Source: Dysgonamonadaceae bacterium (GTDB lineage Bacteria; Bacteroidota; Bacteroidia; Bacteroidales; Azobacteroidaceae). Taken from it: DNA of 64,000 bases. Both the position numbers and the translations under genes were made by a program. Each line of letters begins with the position of its first letter. Positions within the stretch are counted from its first letter, which is position 1. Below the pieces are notes generated by a model. That model saw only the letters and a list, made by a program, of their open reading frames with translations, was not told where the DNA came from and searched no databases. Where the stretch lies: positions 1-64,000 of the forward strand of contig JAITQA010000047.1 of the NCBI GenBank assembly GCA_031289145.1. The letters are read 5' to 3'. Below are positions 1 to 10,742 of the stretch, piece by piece.

Positions 1-1043
1 AATTACAATGCATTTATATTGCATTTACTCTGCATGGTAATTACATGATAATTGCATTGTCTCAAAAAACAGTACATACGGAAAAACCGGATATCCCTGT
101 ACTTCCCCGAATGCTTACGTTGAACTCAGGTGAAGTTACCAACAAAGGGATTGAAACTTCTATCCGATTGAACCCCGTCAAAACGAAAGAATGGAAAGTC
201 AGCATCGGCGCGAACTATACGCACAACGAAAACCTGCTGAAAGATTTACTCGTTGACCGAATTGGCGTAAATGGCAGTAGCGTCGTTTTCGCTCAGGTAG
301 GTCAGCCTGTCAATATCATTGCGGTGCCTGACTATGCCCGGGTACCTGAATTTGCCGATGAAGCGCAAACAATCCGCAATCCGGAGAATCTGATTGGCAA
401 GGTGATTGTCGATAAAAACACCGGTTATCCTTCCCGCGCCGTCGAAGCGTCCATTATTGGGAATACGATTCCGAAACACCGTGTGGGCGTGGATTTCAGC
501 GTAAAATACAAAGACTTCACCCTGAACAACGTGTTTGAATACCGCGGCGGATATTACTATGCTTCCATCAGTTTGGGTTCTAACCTGGATTTTACCGGAG
601 CGTCCGCCCGTTCGGCTTACTACAATCGCGAACGATTTGTTTTTCCTAACTCGGTTATCAATACCGGAACGGTTGCTAATCCCAAATATGAGGAAAATAC
701 AAACGTAACTATCTCAGACGGAGGTACGGGTTTTTGGACTAACTCGACCTATAACCGTGGAACTTATAGCAATTATGTTTATTCGGGCGATTATTGGAAA
801 TGGAGAGAATTGTCGCTTTCGTATGATGTTCCGGCTTCTTTCCTCAAGAAAACTACCAGCTCTACGATTCAGGCTGCGAGGATCAGCGTGCAGGGACGAA
901 ACTTGCTTCTCCTTACGCCAAAAAGCAATGAATATACCGACCCCGATTACAGCGCGAACGATAACAATGCTATCGGAGTTTCTACGCTCACTTCTTCACC
1001 GCCTACCCGGTATTTTGGCGGAAGTATCTCTTTTACATTCTAA
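1..1043 (+). CDS. SusC/RagA-family TonB-linked outer membrane protein, C-terminal part (5' end outside window)
   Basis: LNSGEVTNKGIETSIRLNP motif, beta-barrel C-terminus ending GGSISFTF, directly followed by a SusD-like gene; frame stays open to the window edge. Confidence 0.85.
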   Translation, partial: LQCIYIAFTLHGNYMIIALSQKTVHTEKPDIPVLPRMLTLNSGEVTNKGIETSIRLNPVKTKEWKVSIGANYTHNENLLKDLLVDRIGVNGSSVVFAQVGQPVNIIAVPDYARVPEFADEAQTIRNPENLIGKVIVDKNTGYPSRAVEASIIGNTIPKHRVGVDFSVKYKDFTLNNVFEYRGGYYYASISLGSNLDFTGASARSAYYNRERFVFPNSVINTGTVANPKYEENTNVTISDGGTGFWTNSTYNRGTYSNYVYSGDYWKWRELSLSYDVPASFLKKTTSSTIQAARISVQGRNLLLLTPKSNEYTDPDYSANDNNAIGVSTLTSSPPTRYFGGSISFTF

Positions 1044-1060
1044 GGTACAAATCAATATAA

Positions 1061-2662
1061 ATGAATATGAATATGAAAAAGTATTATAAAATAAAATTAT
1101 TTACAGTCTTAATTTTTGCAGGTCTGTTGAGCGCTTGTGATTTGGATATCAATGAGAACCCTAATAGCGCAACTTCTTCAGTCATTACGCCTGATTTGAC
1201 TTTTCCGGCAGTGGTTGCTTCCACGGTCTATAATCAGATTTATTACGGATACGCGGCGTCCGCTTATTTTGCCGGTTTTCAGGTGCCGGGCAGCGGTGTT
1301 TCCGGTTACGGAGATCAATACACATACAACTACACTTCGAGTTCTGTTACAGGAGCTTGGACGTATATCTTCGAAGGTCTCAGAGATTATAACACCATCA
1401 TCAAAAAAGCAGAGGAGGATACTAAATATGCACTCTTCGGGGGTATTTCGCATATCTTGAAAGCATATAGCTATCAATTGCTGGTCGATGCTTATGGCGA
1501 TGTGCCTTATTCCGAAGCATTGCTTGGCACTGATAATTACACGCCCAAATACGACAAAGATTCGGATGTCTATCAGTCTTTGGTTGCCGAATTGGATCAG
1601 GCGATCACAATTATTAAAACCAATCAAGACAAAGTGGGCGACGGCGTCCTTGCTTTAACCGGCGTAAACGATCCTGTTTTTGCCGGAAGCCTAAGCAAAT
1701 GGATTCAGTTTGCAAATAATATTAAACTCCGTTTATTAGTCCGGGCGCAAGGTTCGAACATCGATTCTTTCGTTCAGGATGCTTTTTCCAAATTTTCGGC
1801 GGAAGGATTTCTGAAAGAAGATGTTTTTGTCGATCCGGGTTATAATGCAAATTCCCAGCAGAATCCCTATTGGACGCTTTATCACAGCAGTGTAGCTGGT
1901 GTGGCGCCTCAGAGTGCCCAATATTTTATACCGTCGAAATACGTATTCTCGTTCTACAACGGAGCAAAATTAACCGACAATTTCCGCGGAGCTTTGGTCT
2001 ATAAAGGATTTCCAAATACGCCAAGCGGGCGGTTAGCCGACGAAACCAATAATCCTGCTTCTACGCGTGCTATATGGTTTATCGGTACCGGAACCGGAAC
2101 TGCTTCTTCCGATGCAAAAGGAATTTTGAAAAGCCGTTCGGCGCCTGCGCCTTTGTTTTTCGCTGCCAACATTTATTTTCTGCTTGCCGAAGCTGCATTG
2201 ACAGGTCATGCGCTCGATGGTGATGTGAAGACTAATTTTGAGAAAGGTATCACCGCTTCTTTTGCTTTCCTCGCCTTGAGCGGAACCTCTACCACACTGT
2301 CCAATGTTAGCGCCGATGTGCAGACTTACCTGAACGATAATGCAGGCAATTACCTTGTCAATATTGATTTGGCCGATTCGAACGAGAAGAAGTTAGAAGC
2401 TATTATCACCCAAAAATATATAGCGCTGAATATCCTCGATTCCAATGAGGCATGGAATGAATTCAAAAGAACGGCTTACCCAAAAATCAGCAGCGGCACA
2501 GACCCTATTTATACTTTTGTGTCCATTGATTCGCAATCCACTCACGCAGACGGGCTTCCGGTAAGGCTGGTTTATCCGCAATCGGAATATAACCTGAACG
2601 GAGATAATGTGCCCAAAATTACGAATGCTTATTCAAATCCGATATTCTGGGACAAAGATTAA
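1061..2662 (+). CDS. SusD/RagB-family starch-binding-like lipoprotein
   Basis: Signal peptide with lipobox (GLLSAC), SusD-like composition; start may be the third Met at 1073. Confidence 0.9.
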   Translation: MNMNMKKYYKIKLFTVLIFAGLLSACDLDINENPNSATSSVITPDLTFPAVVASTVYNQIYYGYAASAYFAGFQVPGSGVSGYGDQYTYNYTSSSVTGAWTYIFEGLRDYNTIIKKAEEDTKYALFGGISHILKAYSYQLLVDAYGDVPYSEALLGTDNYTPKYDKDSDVYQSLVAELDQAITIIKTNQDKVGDGVLALTGVNDPVFAGSLSKWIQFANNIKLRLLVRAQGSNIDSFVQDAFSKFSAEGFLKEDVFVDPGYNANSQQNPYWTLYHSSVAGVAPQSAQYFIPSKYVFSFYNGAKLTDNFRGALVYKGFPNTPSGRLADETNNPASTRAIWFIGTGTGTASSDAKGILKSRSAPAPLFFAANIYFLLAEAALTGHALDGDVKTNFEKGITASFAFLALSGTSTTLSNVSADVQTYLNDNAGNYLVNIDLADSNEKKLEAIITQKYIALNILDSNEAWNEFKRTAYPKISSGTDPIYTFVSIDSQSTHADGLPVRLVYPQSEYNLNGDNVPKITNAYSNPIFWDKD

Positions 2663-2689
2663 TTTATAAATTTTTAATTAGACAAAAAA

Positions 2690-3532
2690 ATGAAAAATAT
2701 TCAATATTATTTATTTGCGATTTTGGTAATAAGTTTTACCTCTTGTTTGAATGGAGACCCTGTATTTGAAGACGGGGGTTCTGCCGGAATTGTCGAATTA
2801 GACCTTGCCGCAAGAACTACCTCAACTGCTTATGCAGTCAGAACCAATGTGATCGAAGTGGAAGATGCCGTCGAATTGCCGGTCATTGTAAACTATACCG
2901 GCGTAAACGGCGCTCCCCAAGATGTACAAGTTACCCTGTCAATCGACGATGCAATTATTTCTACTTACGGAGGAGGACTCACGGTTTTACCCGCAGCTTA
3001 CTACGAACTTCCGGCTTCCAATGTTGTAACGATTCCGAAAGGGCAGAAAAAAGCCACTTATACCATTAAGTTGAAACCCAAGCTTTTTGACCTTACCAAG
3101 TCTTATGCGTTGGGCGTAAAGATTGTCGGCGCTACCGCAGGTACGGTTAGCGGAAACTATTCCGCAGGCGTATATTCCATTCCGGTAAAAAGTCCGTGGG
3201 AAGGAAGCTACAACGTACATTATAAATGGTATGCCGGTGGCGGTTACGGTACCACAGACGAAGAATACGACGAAACAGGAATTACGCTCACTACTGCCGG
3301 TCCGGGCGTGGTCGAAGCAAGATACGTTGGCGTTTGGTTCAGCGGATGGACACGCTATACGTTCTATCCCAATAATACGATTGGGGTTGCGGCTTATAGC
3401 GGTTCTACCCTCGCTACCACGGTGATCGAAAGTTCGGCAGATCCCGATAACCTGACTTTCAAGGTTAAATGGAGCTTCCCTGCTTCCAATGGTTATGTAT
3501 TGGAAGAAACTTATGTGAAAACAGGCGATTGA
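2690..3532 (+). CDS. DUF1735-type (BT_3987-like) surface lipoprotein
   Basis: Lipobox SFTSC; YELPASNVVTIPKGQKKATYTIKL pattern typical of DUF1735; follows SusD. Confidence 0.75.
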   Translation: MKNIQYYLFAILVISFTSCLNGDPVFEDGGSAGIVELDLAARTTSTAYAVRTNVIEVEDAVELPVIVNYTGVNGAPQDVQVTLSIDDAIISTYGGGLTVLPAAYYELPASNVVTIPKGQKKATYTIKLKPKLFDLTKSYALGVKIVGATAGTVSGNYSAGVYSIPVKSPWEGSYNVHYKWYAGGGYGTTDEEYDETGITLTTAGPGVVEARYVGVWFSGWTRYTFYPNNTIGVAAYSGSTLATTVIESSADPDNLTFKVKWSFPASNGYVLEETYVKTGD

Positions 3533-3561
3533 CCCTGTGATTTAAATTAAACGCTAATGAA

Positions 3562-3597
3562 GAAGAGGCTGTTCTCCAAAAATAGAACAGCCTCTTC
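3562..3597. terminator. Strong hairpin, likely bidirectional terminator
   Basis: gaagaggctgttct / agaacagcctcttc 14-bp perfect inverted repeat with 8-nt loop after the DUF1735 stop. Confidence 0.7.
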
Positions 3598-3612
3598 CTT
3601 GAAGGATATTGA

Positions 3613-4314
3613 TTCTTTTGGAATATTCAAAATAAATGGGACTGGACGCAGCAAAATCCGGTTATCCGGTTGGATTTCAGCGGACTTGCGTACAGTAATA
3701 GTGATGAACTGATTGTATCGTTGACTGAGTTTATGGACGGAGCAGCCGGAAAACACAACTTGTCATTAAGCAAGACCGCTTTGCCTGATAAATTCGGCGA
3801 ATTGATAGAAAAACTGCATCAATCCACAGGACAGCAGGTAGTTGTTTTGGTTGACGAATACGACAAACCCATCACTGACCATTTGTCGAATCCGGAGACA
3901 ATGAAAGCGAATCAAAAAATCCTCCACGATTTCTACCAGGTGCTGAAAGCAGCCGACGAACATATCCGTTTCGTGTTCATGACCGGCGTGTCCAAATTTT
4001 CCGGGCTTTCGATCTTTTCGGCTTTGAATAGCCTGAATGATATCACATTAAATTATAAATATGCTTCAATATGCGGTTATACGCAAGAAGAATTAGAGCG
4101 CAACTTTACGGAATATTTAGATGATGTTGCCCAATACCTTTCCATGAACAAAGAAGAGTTGCTGAATGAAATTCGCATCAGACACAATGGCTATTCGTGG
4201 GACGGAAGAAGTGGGGAACTAAAAATTAATAAGGTGAGCGTTTTAGAAAAAGAAATTTTATTCCTTTGTTTTTTCATGTTGTGTCGAATACGCAAATCAA
4301 ACATCGTTGGGTAA
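3613..4314 (+). pseudogene. Fragment of AAA-ATPase-like / PD-(D/E)XK nuclease family protein (AAA-ATPase_like, DUF1703 type)
   Basis: WDWTQQNPVIRLDFSG...VVLVDEYDKPI...FVFMTGVSKFSGLSIFSALNSLNDIT...IRHNGYSWDGRS; N-terminal P-loop part and C-terminal nuclease part missing; coding extends upstream of the called start without an ATG. Confidence 0.75.
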
Positions 4315-4402
4315 TAAATATTTAGTTGCCCCGATGGTGACGCTGGAAAACAAACGGATGGTGAAACTCCCACAAGGAAAATGGAAAGACGACCAAAAAT
4401 AT
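4271..4402 (+). pseudogene. Remnant of the C-terminal region of a GH31-like glycosidase
   Basis: Frame reads VEYANQTSLGNKYLVAPMVTLENKRMVKLPQGKWKDD, resembling the GH31 segment GDKYLVAPV...R.VYLP.GKW; no start codon, fused in frame to the next ORF. Confidence 0.6.
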
Positions 4403-4471
4403 CATATTCTTCTACATATTTTCCAATTTTTTTATATCTTTGCATGGTTTAATACAAAAAAGACATTATTT

Positions 4472-6538
4472 ATGAGGACTATATTTTGGGGAATTTTTGC
4501 GTTGCTGTGTATTAATCTGTCTGCTAATGAGCTTGATACTTTAAAAACTAATCCGGTACTGTTAGACGAAGTAGTTATCCGGTCATTCAAATACGACGCC
4601 GGTATTCGCACACTTCCGGTATCGGTCTCTGTTATCGACCGGCTTACAATCGAAAATCAACATATCACGGGCGTAAAAGACATCGGTATTTTCGTTCCCA
4701 ACCTGTTCATGCCTGACTATGGCTCTAAACTGACGTCGCCGGTTTATATCCGGGGAATCGGCTCCAAAATCAATGCACCGTCCGTCGGTTTATATGTCGA
4801 TGGTATTCCGTATTTCGAAAAATCCGCTTTCGACTTCGACCTGAACGAGATAGATTATATAGAAGTGCTCAGAGGGCCGCAAGGAACCTTATTCGGCCGC
4901 AATACCATGGGAGGAGTTATCAATATCTACACCAAATCACCCTTAGTTTACCGGGAAACTTTACTTTCCGCTTCTCTCGGAAATTATGCAAACAGAAATG
5001 CTACCTTTGCGCATTATGGTAAAATTAACGCCGCTTCCGGTTACGCCGTCGCGGGTAATTACAACCATTCGGGGGGCTATTTTACAAATCGCTACTCCGG
5101 GAAAAAATCCGATGAATCCGACTCCGGCAGCGGGCGGGTACGCTTGGACTGGCGCCTGAAAGACAACCTTATCCTGAAACTAATGAGTACACTGGATTAC
5201 TCAGACCAGGGCGGTTATCCGTATGCCCTCGTCGACCCTGTCACCAAACAAACGGGAGATGTCAATTACGACGATTTCAGTTCCTATAAACGTACGATTT
5301 CTTCCACCGGAGCCACATTGACTTATCTGACCAATCATTTTAGCCTGAACAGCCAGACGGCGTTTCAATATCTTTCCGATGAACAGGGAATAGACCAGGA
5401 TTTTTCAGCGTCCTCCGTCTATTTCGCCATCCAGAATCAAACGCAATCGACTGTTTCACAGGAAATAAATATAAAATCAGCTGGTAATGGCAGGTATAAA
5501 TGGCTGTTCGGAACATTCGCTTTCCATCAAGCCATTGACAATGAAGTTATTCTGAATTATAAAACGCAGAATTATTCAACACAGAAACTATATGATATCC
5601 CTACTTCCGGTATCTCTTTTTATCATCAGTCGACACTGAATGACTTGTTTACGGAGCGACTCTCTCTTTTGTTGGGAATAAGATATGATTACGAAAAATC
5701 TGCCAATGATTATCTGGCTTATAAGAATACGGCAACGCAGCACGATCAGACGGATGCGTTTTTCAGCAAACTGAAATTCGGCCAGTTAACGCCAAAAATA
5801 GCTTTGCAGTATACATTTCCGGACTTGCACACACTGTATGCTTCCGCCTCCAAAGGGTATAAGACCGGCGGATTCAATTCCTCTTTTGAACAGGATGAAG
5901 ACCGCTCATTCGACCCGGAATACAGTTGGAACTACGAAGTTGGCGCCAAACTGCAATTCCTCGAAAACCGGCTGAGAGCCGAAATCTGTCTGTTCTATAT
6001 CGACTGGAAAAACCAGCAAATCTATCAACCGCTTCCCAGCGGAAGAGGACAAATGCTGAAGAATGCAGGACGTTCGGAAAGCAAAGGCGCTGAAGTCAGC
6101 CTGCAAGCCACTGTTTTCGACGGTTTTACACTGTTTTCCAATTGGGGGTATACACGTGCGGTATTCATAGAACACAAAAACGATACGCTTGATTACTCCG
6201 GTAAACACCTGCCGTTGGTACCTTCCCATACATTTGTAGCCGGAAGCGATTATCAAATCCCGTTAACCGGAAAGACCATCGACCGCTTGTCGGTAAATCT
6301 CAATTATACCGGCGCCGGGCGCCTCTACTGGAACGAAGACAATGCCGTTTCTCAGGACTATTACGGACAATTGAACGGAAAAGTCTCCCTCACAAAAGGA
6401 ATCGCTACACTTTCGGTCTGGGCGAGAAACCTGACCGATACAAATTTTACCACCTATTATTTTAAAACAGGCGGTAAAGAATATGCGCAAAAAGGGAAAC
6501 CTTTTACTATCGGAGCAAGTATTAGTATCTGTTTATAA
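4472..6538 (+). CDS. TonB-dependent outer membrane receptor
   Basis: Plug motif ([38 protein letters not shown]), long barrel. ORF track start 4307 is too early; [18 protein letters not shown] signal starts at 4472; TATCTTTG promoter at ~4436. Confidence 0.9.
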   Translation: MRTIFWGIFALLCINLSANELDTLKTNPVLLDEVVIRSFKYDAGIRTLPVSVSVIDRLTIENQHITGVKDIGIFVPNLFMPDYGSKLTSPVYIRGIGSKINAPSVGLYVDGIPYFEKSAFDFDLNEIDYIEVLRGPQGTLFGRNTMGGVINIYTKSPLVYRETLLSASLGNYANRNATFAHYGKINAASGYAVAGNYNHSGGYFTNRYSGKKSDESDSGSGRVRLDWRLKDNLILKLMSTLDYSDQGGYPYALVDPVTKQTGDVNYDDFSSYKRTISSTGATLTYLTNHFSLNSQTAFQYLSDEQGIDQDFSASSVYFAIQNQTQSTVSQEINIKSAGNGRYKWLFGTFAFHQAIDNEVILNYKTQNYSTQKLYDIPTSGISFYHQSTLNDLFTERLSLLLGIRYDYEKSANDYLAYKNTATQHDQTDAFFSKLKFGQLTPKIALQYTFPDLHTLYASASKGYKTGGFNSSFEQDEDRSFDPEYSWNYEVGAKLQFLENRLRAEICLFYIDWKNQQIYQPLPSGRGQMLKNAGRSESKGAEVSLQATVFDGFTLFSNWGYTRAVFIEHKNDTLDYSGKHLPLVPSHTFVAGSDYQIPLTGKTIDRLSVNLNYTGAGRLYWNEDNAVSQDYYGQLNGKVSLTKGIATLSVWARNLTDTNFTTYYFKTGGKEYAQKGKPFTIGASISICL

Positions 6539-6561
6539 ATGAGCTGATAAATACAAAATTT

Positions 6562-7437
6562 GTGCGGATAATTGAAATAGACCAAAGTTCCGGCTTCTGT
6601 TTTGGCGTAGTAAATGCCATAACGCATGCTGAAAAAGAATTGGCAACCGGAGAAGAACTCTACTGTTTGGGTGATATTGTTCATAACAGTCAGGAAGTGG
6701 CTCGTTTGCAAAAAAAAGGCCTGCACACAATCAGTCATGCGCAATTAAATGGCATGCATCATAAAAAAGTGTTGCTGCGTGCGCATGGAGAACCGCCGTC
6801 CACTTATGAAATGGCTGCTGAAAACGATATCCGCATCATTGACGCGACTTGCCCTGTTGTGTTGCAATTGCAAAAGAAGATATTGAAATATTTCAAAAAT
6901 ACGGAAGAAGATACTGCACAAATTGTAATTTTTGGAAAGCTCGGCCATGCCGAAGTCAATGGTTTGGTTGGACAAACCGGTGGTAAAGCGCTTGTAATTG
7001 AGAAAAAATCCGATTTGGTATCCTTGGATTTCAACAAAGATATTTATTTATTTTCCCAGACTACCATGTCGGTCGATGATTTCAGTGCGATAGTAGAAGA
7101 AATTCAGCGCAGGATAAATCCGGAAGTCAGGTTCGAATATTTTGATACGATATGCCGGCAAGTAGCCAATCGAATTCCAAATATCCGAGAATTTGCCTCC
7201 CGCCACGACCTGATCCTTTTTGTGGCCGGAGAAAAAAGTTCTAATGGCAAAGTTCTGTTCGGAGAATGTAAAAAAGCCAACCCCAATGCTCGCCTTATTT
7301 CAGGTCCCGACGACATAGATACCTGCTGGCTGGAAAATGTAGCATCCGTCGGAATCTGCGGAGCCACTTCCACCCCCAAATGGTTGATGGAAGAGGTTGC
7401 AAAAATCATAGCCGAATTTGGGGAAACACTTAGATAA
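6562..7437 (+). CDS. ispH: 4-hydroxy-3-methylbut-2-enyl diphosphate reductase (GTG start)
   Basis: [50 protein letters not shown]. Confidence 0.95.
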   Translation: MRIIEIDQSSGFCFGVVNAITHAEKELATGEELYCLGDIVHNSQEVARLQKKGLHTISHAQLNGMHHKKVLLRAHGEPPSTYEMAAENDIRIIDATCPVVLQLQKKILKYFKNTEEDTAQIVIFGKLGHAEVNGLVGQTGGKALVIEKKSDLVSLDFNKDIYLFSQTTMSVDDFSAIVEEIQRRINPEVRFEYFDTICRQVANRIPNIREFASRHDLILFVAGEKSSNGKVLFGECKKANPNARLISGPDDIDTCWLENVASVGICGATSTPKWLMEEVAKIIAEFGETLR

Positions 7438-8182
7438 TTTCAATCTCTGTTTTCTTGATCCATCCGACATTACCATCAGCCGTTTCAATCTTGCTCCATT
7501 CGCCTAAACTGCTTTCAACTTGCACCTTAGTACCTTCATGCAGAATAAATAAGTCCGTACCGCTATTATCCGGCGAATTTTTTATAGTGGTGGTCTGGAC
7601 ATAAATAATTGCCGTATTTCGTTGTGTCAATTTCTTCTTTTGGCTGTATGCAAAAACATTTCCGACAATGACAAATACCAATAAGCAGATACCGGCATAG
7701 AATCCCAGTTTTTTAATTCCGATTCTACGAGAAAAGAAAAAGAGAAATAAGCCCGCAATCATCAAAATGAACGAAACAATACTGAAATAACTCCAATCGT
7801 CCGTACTCATCAGGTTCATCAAGTTCTGAAACCATTCCGTGAGGAAAAATTCTCCTACCGGTTCTATTTTATCAACGGTTTTCAAGCGTGCTATCTCCAA
7901 ATTAAAACGAATATCCCGATCGGCGGGATTAAGTAAATGCGCACGTTCGTAATTCAGGATACTTGGGCCGATTTTATTTAGTTTATAGTAACAGTTACCG
8001 ATATTATAATAGACGGCGGCAGAAACGCCTTTGTCTTTCAAGGCTTGCTCGTACAACTGAAGCGCACCTGAAAAATCGTTTTTACCGTACGCTTCATTTG
8101 CTTGTTGCAAAATATCCTGTGCCGAAAGGGTAATCGTTGTGAACAGAACCGTTATCAAAATGAAAAACTGTTTCATAATCAT
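7430..8182 (-). CDS. batE: BatE-like TPR + SH3-type domain protein
   Basis: Signal peptide, TPR motif [26 protein letters not shown] helices, SH3-like C-terminus; last gene of bat operon. Confidence 0.85.
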   Translation of the reverse strand: MIMKQFFILITVLFTTITLSAQDILQQANEAYGKNDFSGALQLYEQALKDKGVSAAVYYNIGNCYYKLNKIGPSILNYERAHLLNPADRDIRFNLEIARLKTVDKIEPVGEFFLTEWFQNLMNLMSTDDWSYFSIVSFILMIAGLFLFFFSRRIGIKKLGFYAGICLLVFVIVGNVFAYSQKKKLTQRNTAIIYVQTTTIKNSPDNSGTDLFILHEGTKVQVESSLGEWSKIETADGNVGWIKKTEIEII

Positions 8183-8190
8183 TTTCCTCC

Positions 8191-10026
8191 TTATTTTTTA
8201 ATTGTACTTTCCATTTTATCAATCGCCTGAACAGTAGAATTATATAATTCATCCATTGTTCCATTTCCCTGAGCAGGTGCAAACCGTGCAAATTCCGCCG
8301 TATCAAGAATATTCCTGAAATCACTGATCAGCGTCTCTTCGGCGCCGTAGCGGGTCAGGTCATCTTCTACATTGTCTTTGGTCAGCGCCGAAACGGGAAT
8401 GTTCAGTTTATCGCTCAGATAGCCCCAAACCGCCTTCAGTATTTCATCGTAGAAAGCCTCTTTTTTATTTTCCCGCAGATATTTGGCAGCTGTTTTTAAG
8501 CGTTTGGCTGCTACTTTATTCGCTTTTTTCGTTCTGACTAACGCAATATTAGCATTTTCGGCTGCTTGTTTACGGTAAACAATAAACAAAATGATAAACA
8601 CCAGCGCCGGGATAATATAAAACAGTGCGTAATTGAATGTTCCATAGAAGAAAGTTCCTTTATGAAAATGGTAATTTTCCGTTTGGATATAACGAATATC
8701 TTTTCCTAAGAAACGCACGTCCTGTTTATTACCGGAATTGATAATCGGCGCTGCGCCGCCGCTCCCTGCTTCACCTTGCGTTACATGAAGCGTATATTCG
8801 TCGGTTCTTAAAGTTTTATATGTCCCTGTTTTCAAGTCGAAGAAAGAAAACTCGGTCGGAGGGATGGTAAAATCGCCCGCATACCGGGGAATTGCATTGT
8901 ATTCAATCGTTTTAGTTCCGCTAACGCCTGAAGCGCTAACTTTAGGTGTTGTATTCACAACCGGGTCAAATACATCAAAATCATTCGGGAATAGGATTTC
9001 AGGGTTTTTGACCAATTTGATATTCCCGTTTCCGGAAATAGTCACTTTGACGGTAAGCGCGTCATTCGACTTTAAATTGCTTGTACTAATGGAAGAAGTC
9101 ATCTTATAATCCCCTACAGCGCCGGTAAACGAGGCCGGTTTGCCGGGAGGAAGCGGTTTTACATCAATTGTGGAAGGCGAAGAAGTCAAGGTCTTTTTGA
9201 CATTCGTATAAGTATCAAACATGTCAAAAATACTTCTCACCCTTTGTTGGGAACGCACCTGTATAATTGCCTCAAATTTCCCGGCGCCAATAGGAATTTT
9301 TCCGGAATGTTGCGGATACAAAATAGTTTGTTTCAAAACCAATGTCTGGTAATTGCGTCCGTTGTAACTTTCCAAACTCAATTGTGCATTTTTAGGCAGT
9401 TCTATTTCTTGGGAAATAAAACCTTCAAACTCAGGAAATTTTGCGCTTTCAAAATTAGCAATATTCACCAAGGTAAAAAGTTTGAAAGTGACTAAGAAGC
9501 CTTCATTTTCATAAACAGAATTTTTGGATATTTGCATTCTTACAAAAATTTCTTCATTTCCCACAGCAGCAGAACCGGAGGGATTGGCCGTTTGGCCGGA
9601 ATTTCCTTGATTAGAGGAGGCCGGAGGCGTCTGATCCGCAGGCAATACTTTGATTGTCAAGGATTCCGATTTATATTCGCTATTGCCCACTTTTATCGTT
9701 GCCGGTGGAATCGTAAAGGTGCCTTCATTTTTTGCCAATAATACAAAAATGTGTGATTCCGAATATTGAGATGATGCCACGCCATTGTCAAAGACAGCGG
9801 AAGTACCTTGTTGAAGGGTATTAAATAAAACTTCAAAATCCTTTGTATCGGGGAATTTAAATTCTTTACCCATTTCTCCTTCGGTATTCAGGGTGTAAGT
9901 CAAGCGAAATTGTTGGTTGACAGCCACTACTTTTTCCGAACTTGCCTTGAAAGTGATATTCTTCTGAGACCAAACCTGTATACTTCCCAGAAAGAGTACT
10001 GTACATAAGAATATGAACTTTCTCAT
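8191..10026 (-). CDS. batD: BatD-like oxygen-tolerance protein
   Basis: Signal peptide, large periplasmic region, C-terminal TM; position in bat operon. Confidence 0.9.
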   Translation of the reverse strand: MRKFIFLCTVLFLGSIQVWSQKNITFKASSEKVVAVNQQFRLTYTLNTEGEMGKEFKFPDTKDFEVLFNTLQQGTSAVFDNGVASSQYSESHIFVLLAKNEGTFTIPPATIKVGNSEYKSESLTIKVLPADQTPPASSNQGNSGQTANPSGSAAVGNEEIFVRMQISKNSVYENEGFLVTFKLFTLVNIANFESAKFPEFEGFISQEIELPKNAQLSLESYNGRNYQTLVLKQTILYPQHSGKIPIGAGKFEAIIQVRSQQRVRSIFDMFDTYTNVKKTLTSSPSTIDVKPLPPGKPASFTGAVGDYKMTSSISTSNLKSNDALTVKVTISGNGNIKLVKNPEILFPNDFDVFDPVVNTTPKVSASGVSGTKTIEYNAIPRYAGDFTIPPTEFSFFDLKTGTYKTLRTDEYTLHVTQGEAGSGGAAPIINSGNKQDVRFLGKDIRYIQTENYHFHKGTFFYGTFNYALFYIIPALVFIILFIVYRKQAAENANIALVRTKKANKVAAKRLKTAAKYLRENKKEAFYDEILKAVWGYLSDKLNIPVSALTKDNVEDDLTRYGAEETLISDFRNILDTAEFARFAPAQGNGTMDELYNSTVQAIDKMESTIKK

Positions 10027-10044
10027 CTTATTTTATTATTATTG

Positions 10045-10740
10045 TTACCAATTTTTTCCTGATTTTTGTTGTCGTACCTGCTTCTTTTGTTGCTCTTTGA
10101 CTTTTTCCTGCGTTTCGCGTTCGTTTTGCATCATAGCGTCTAATATTTGTTCGGCGTTCTGTTGCTGCATCCGGTCAGGATTTTGCTGTTGCTGCTGATC
10201 TTGCTGTTGATCCTGTTGCTGTTGCTGCTGATCTTGCTGTTGCTGGTCCTGATTTTTTTGATCCTGCTTATTCTGGTCTTGCTGTTGTTGTTGATTTTCC
10301 AGCAATTTCTGCGCCAGCGCCAGGTTATAACGTGTTTCGTCGTCATGCGGATTCTTTCGGAGCGATTGTTTGTAAGCTTCTATGCTTTTGGCATAATCCT
10401 CATTTTGCATAAAAACATTACCGGCATTATGCCATGTTTTTGCCAATTTCTCTTTGTCGGGTTCATTGGCGGAAGCAGCCTCATACTGCGCCAAAGCTTC
10501 AGGCAACTTGCTTTGTTTGTATAATGAATTGCCTAAATTATAAGCGGCGTCTGCTGATCGGGCATTGGCTTCCAAGGCTTTCCGATAATCAATTTCCGCT
10601 TCTGAATATTTTTCCTGTTTATAATTTTTATTTCCTTTTCGCAATTCGGTTCTTACTTCCTTTTGAGAGAAAATAATTGTTGAAAAAGCAAAAAGAAAAG
10701 TCAACGTTAAAAAGCAATATCTTCCCATTGTATATATCAT
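10045..10740 (-). CDS. batC: BatC-like TPR protein with Gln/Asp-rich tract
   Basis: TPR repeats (AAYNLGNSLYKQSKLPEALAQYEAA), QQQQQDQ tract, operon position. Confidence 0.88.
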   Translation of the reverse strand: MIYTMGRYCFLTLTFLFAFSTIIFSQKEVRTELRKGNKNYKQEKYSEAEIDYRKALEANARSADAAYNLGNSLYKQSKLPEALAQYEAASANEPDKEKLAKTWHNAGNVFMQNEDYAKSIEAYKQSLRKNPHDDETRYNLALAQKLLENQQQQQDQNKQDQKNQDQQQQDQQQQQQDQQQDQQQQQNPDRMQQQNAEQILDAMMQNERETQEKVKEQQKKQVRQQKSGKNW

Positions 10741-10742
10741 TA

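Noticed and set aside
1178-1627. Long minus-strand ORF inside the SusD gene (and similar antisense ORFs in metK, alaS, M16, TonB genes)
   Set aside because: Shadow ORFs of strongly coding plus or minus genes; no recognisable domains
10147-10524. Plus-strand 125-aa Leu/Ile-rich ORF opposite batC
   Set aside because: Antisense translation of the Gln/Asp-rich codons; low complexity, no start context
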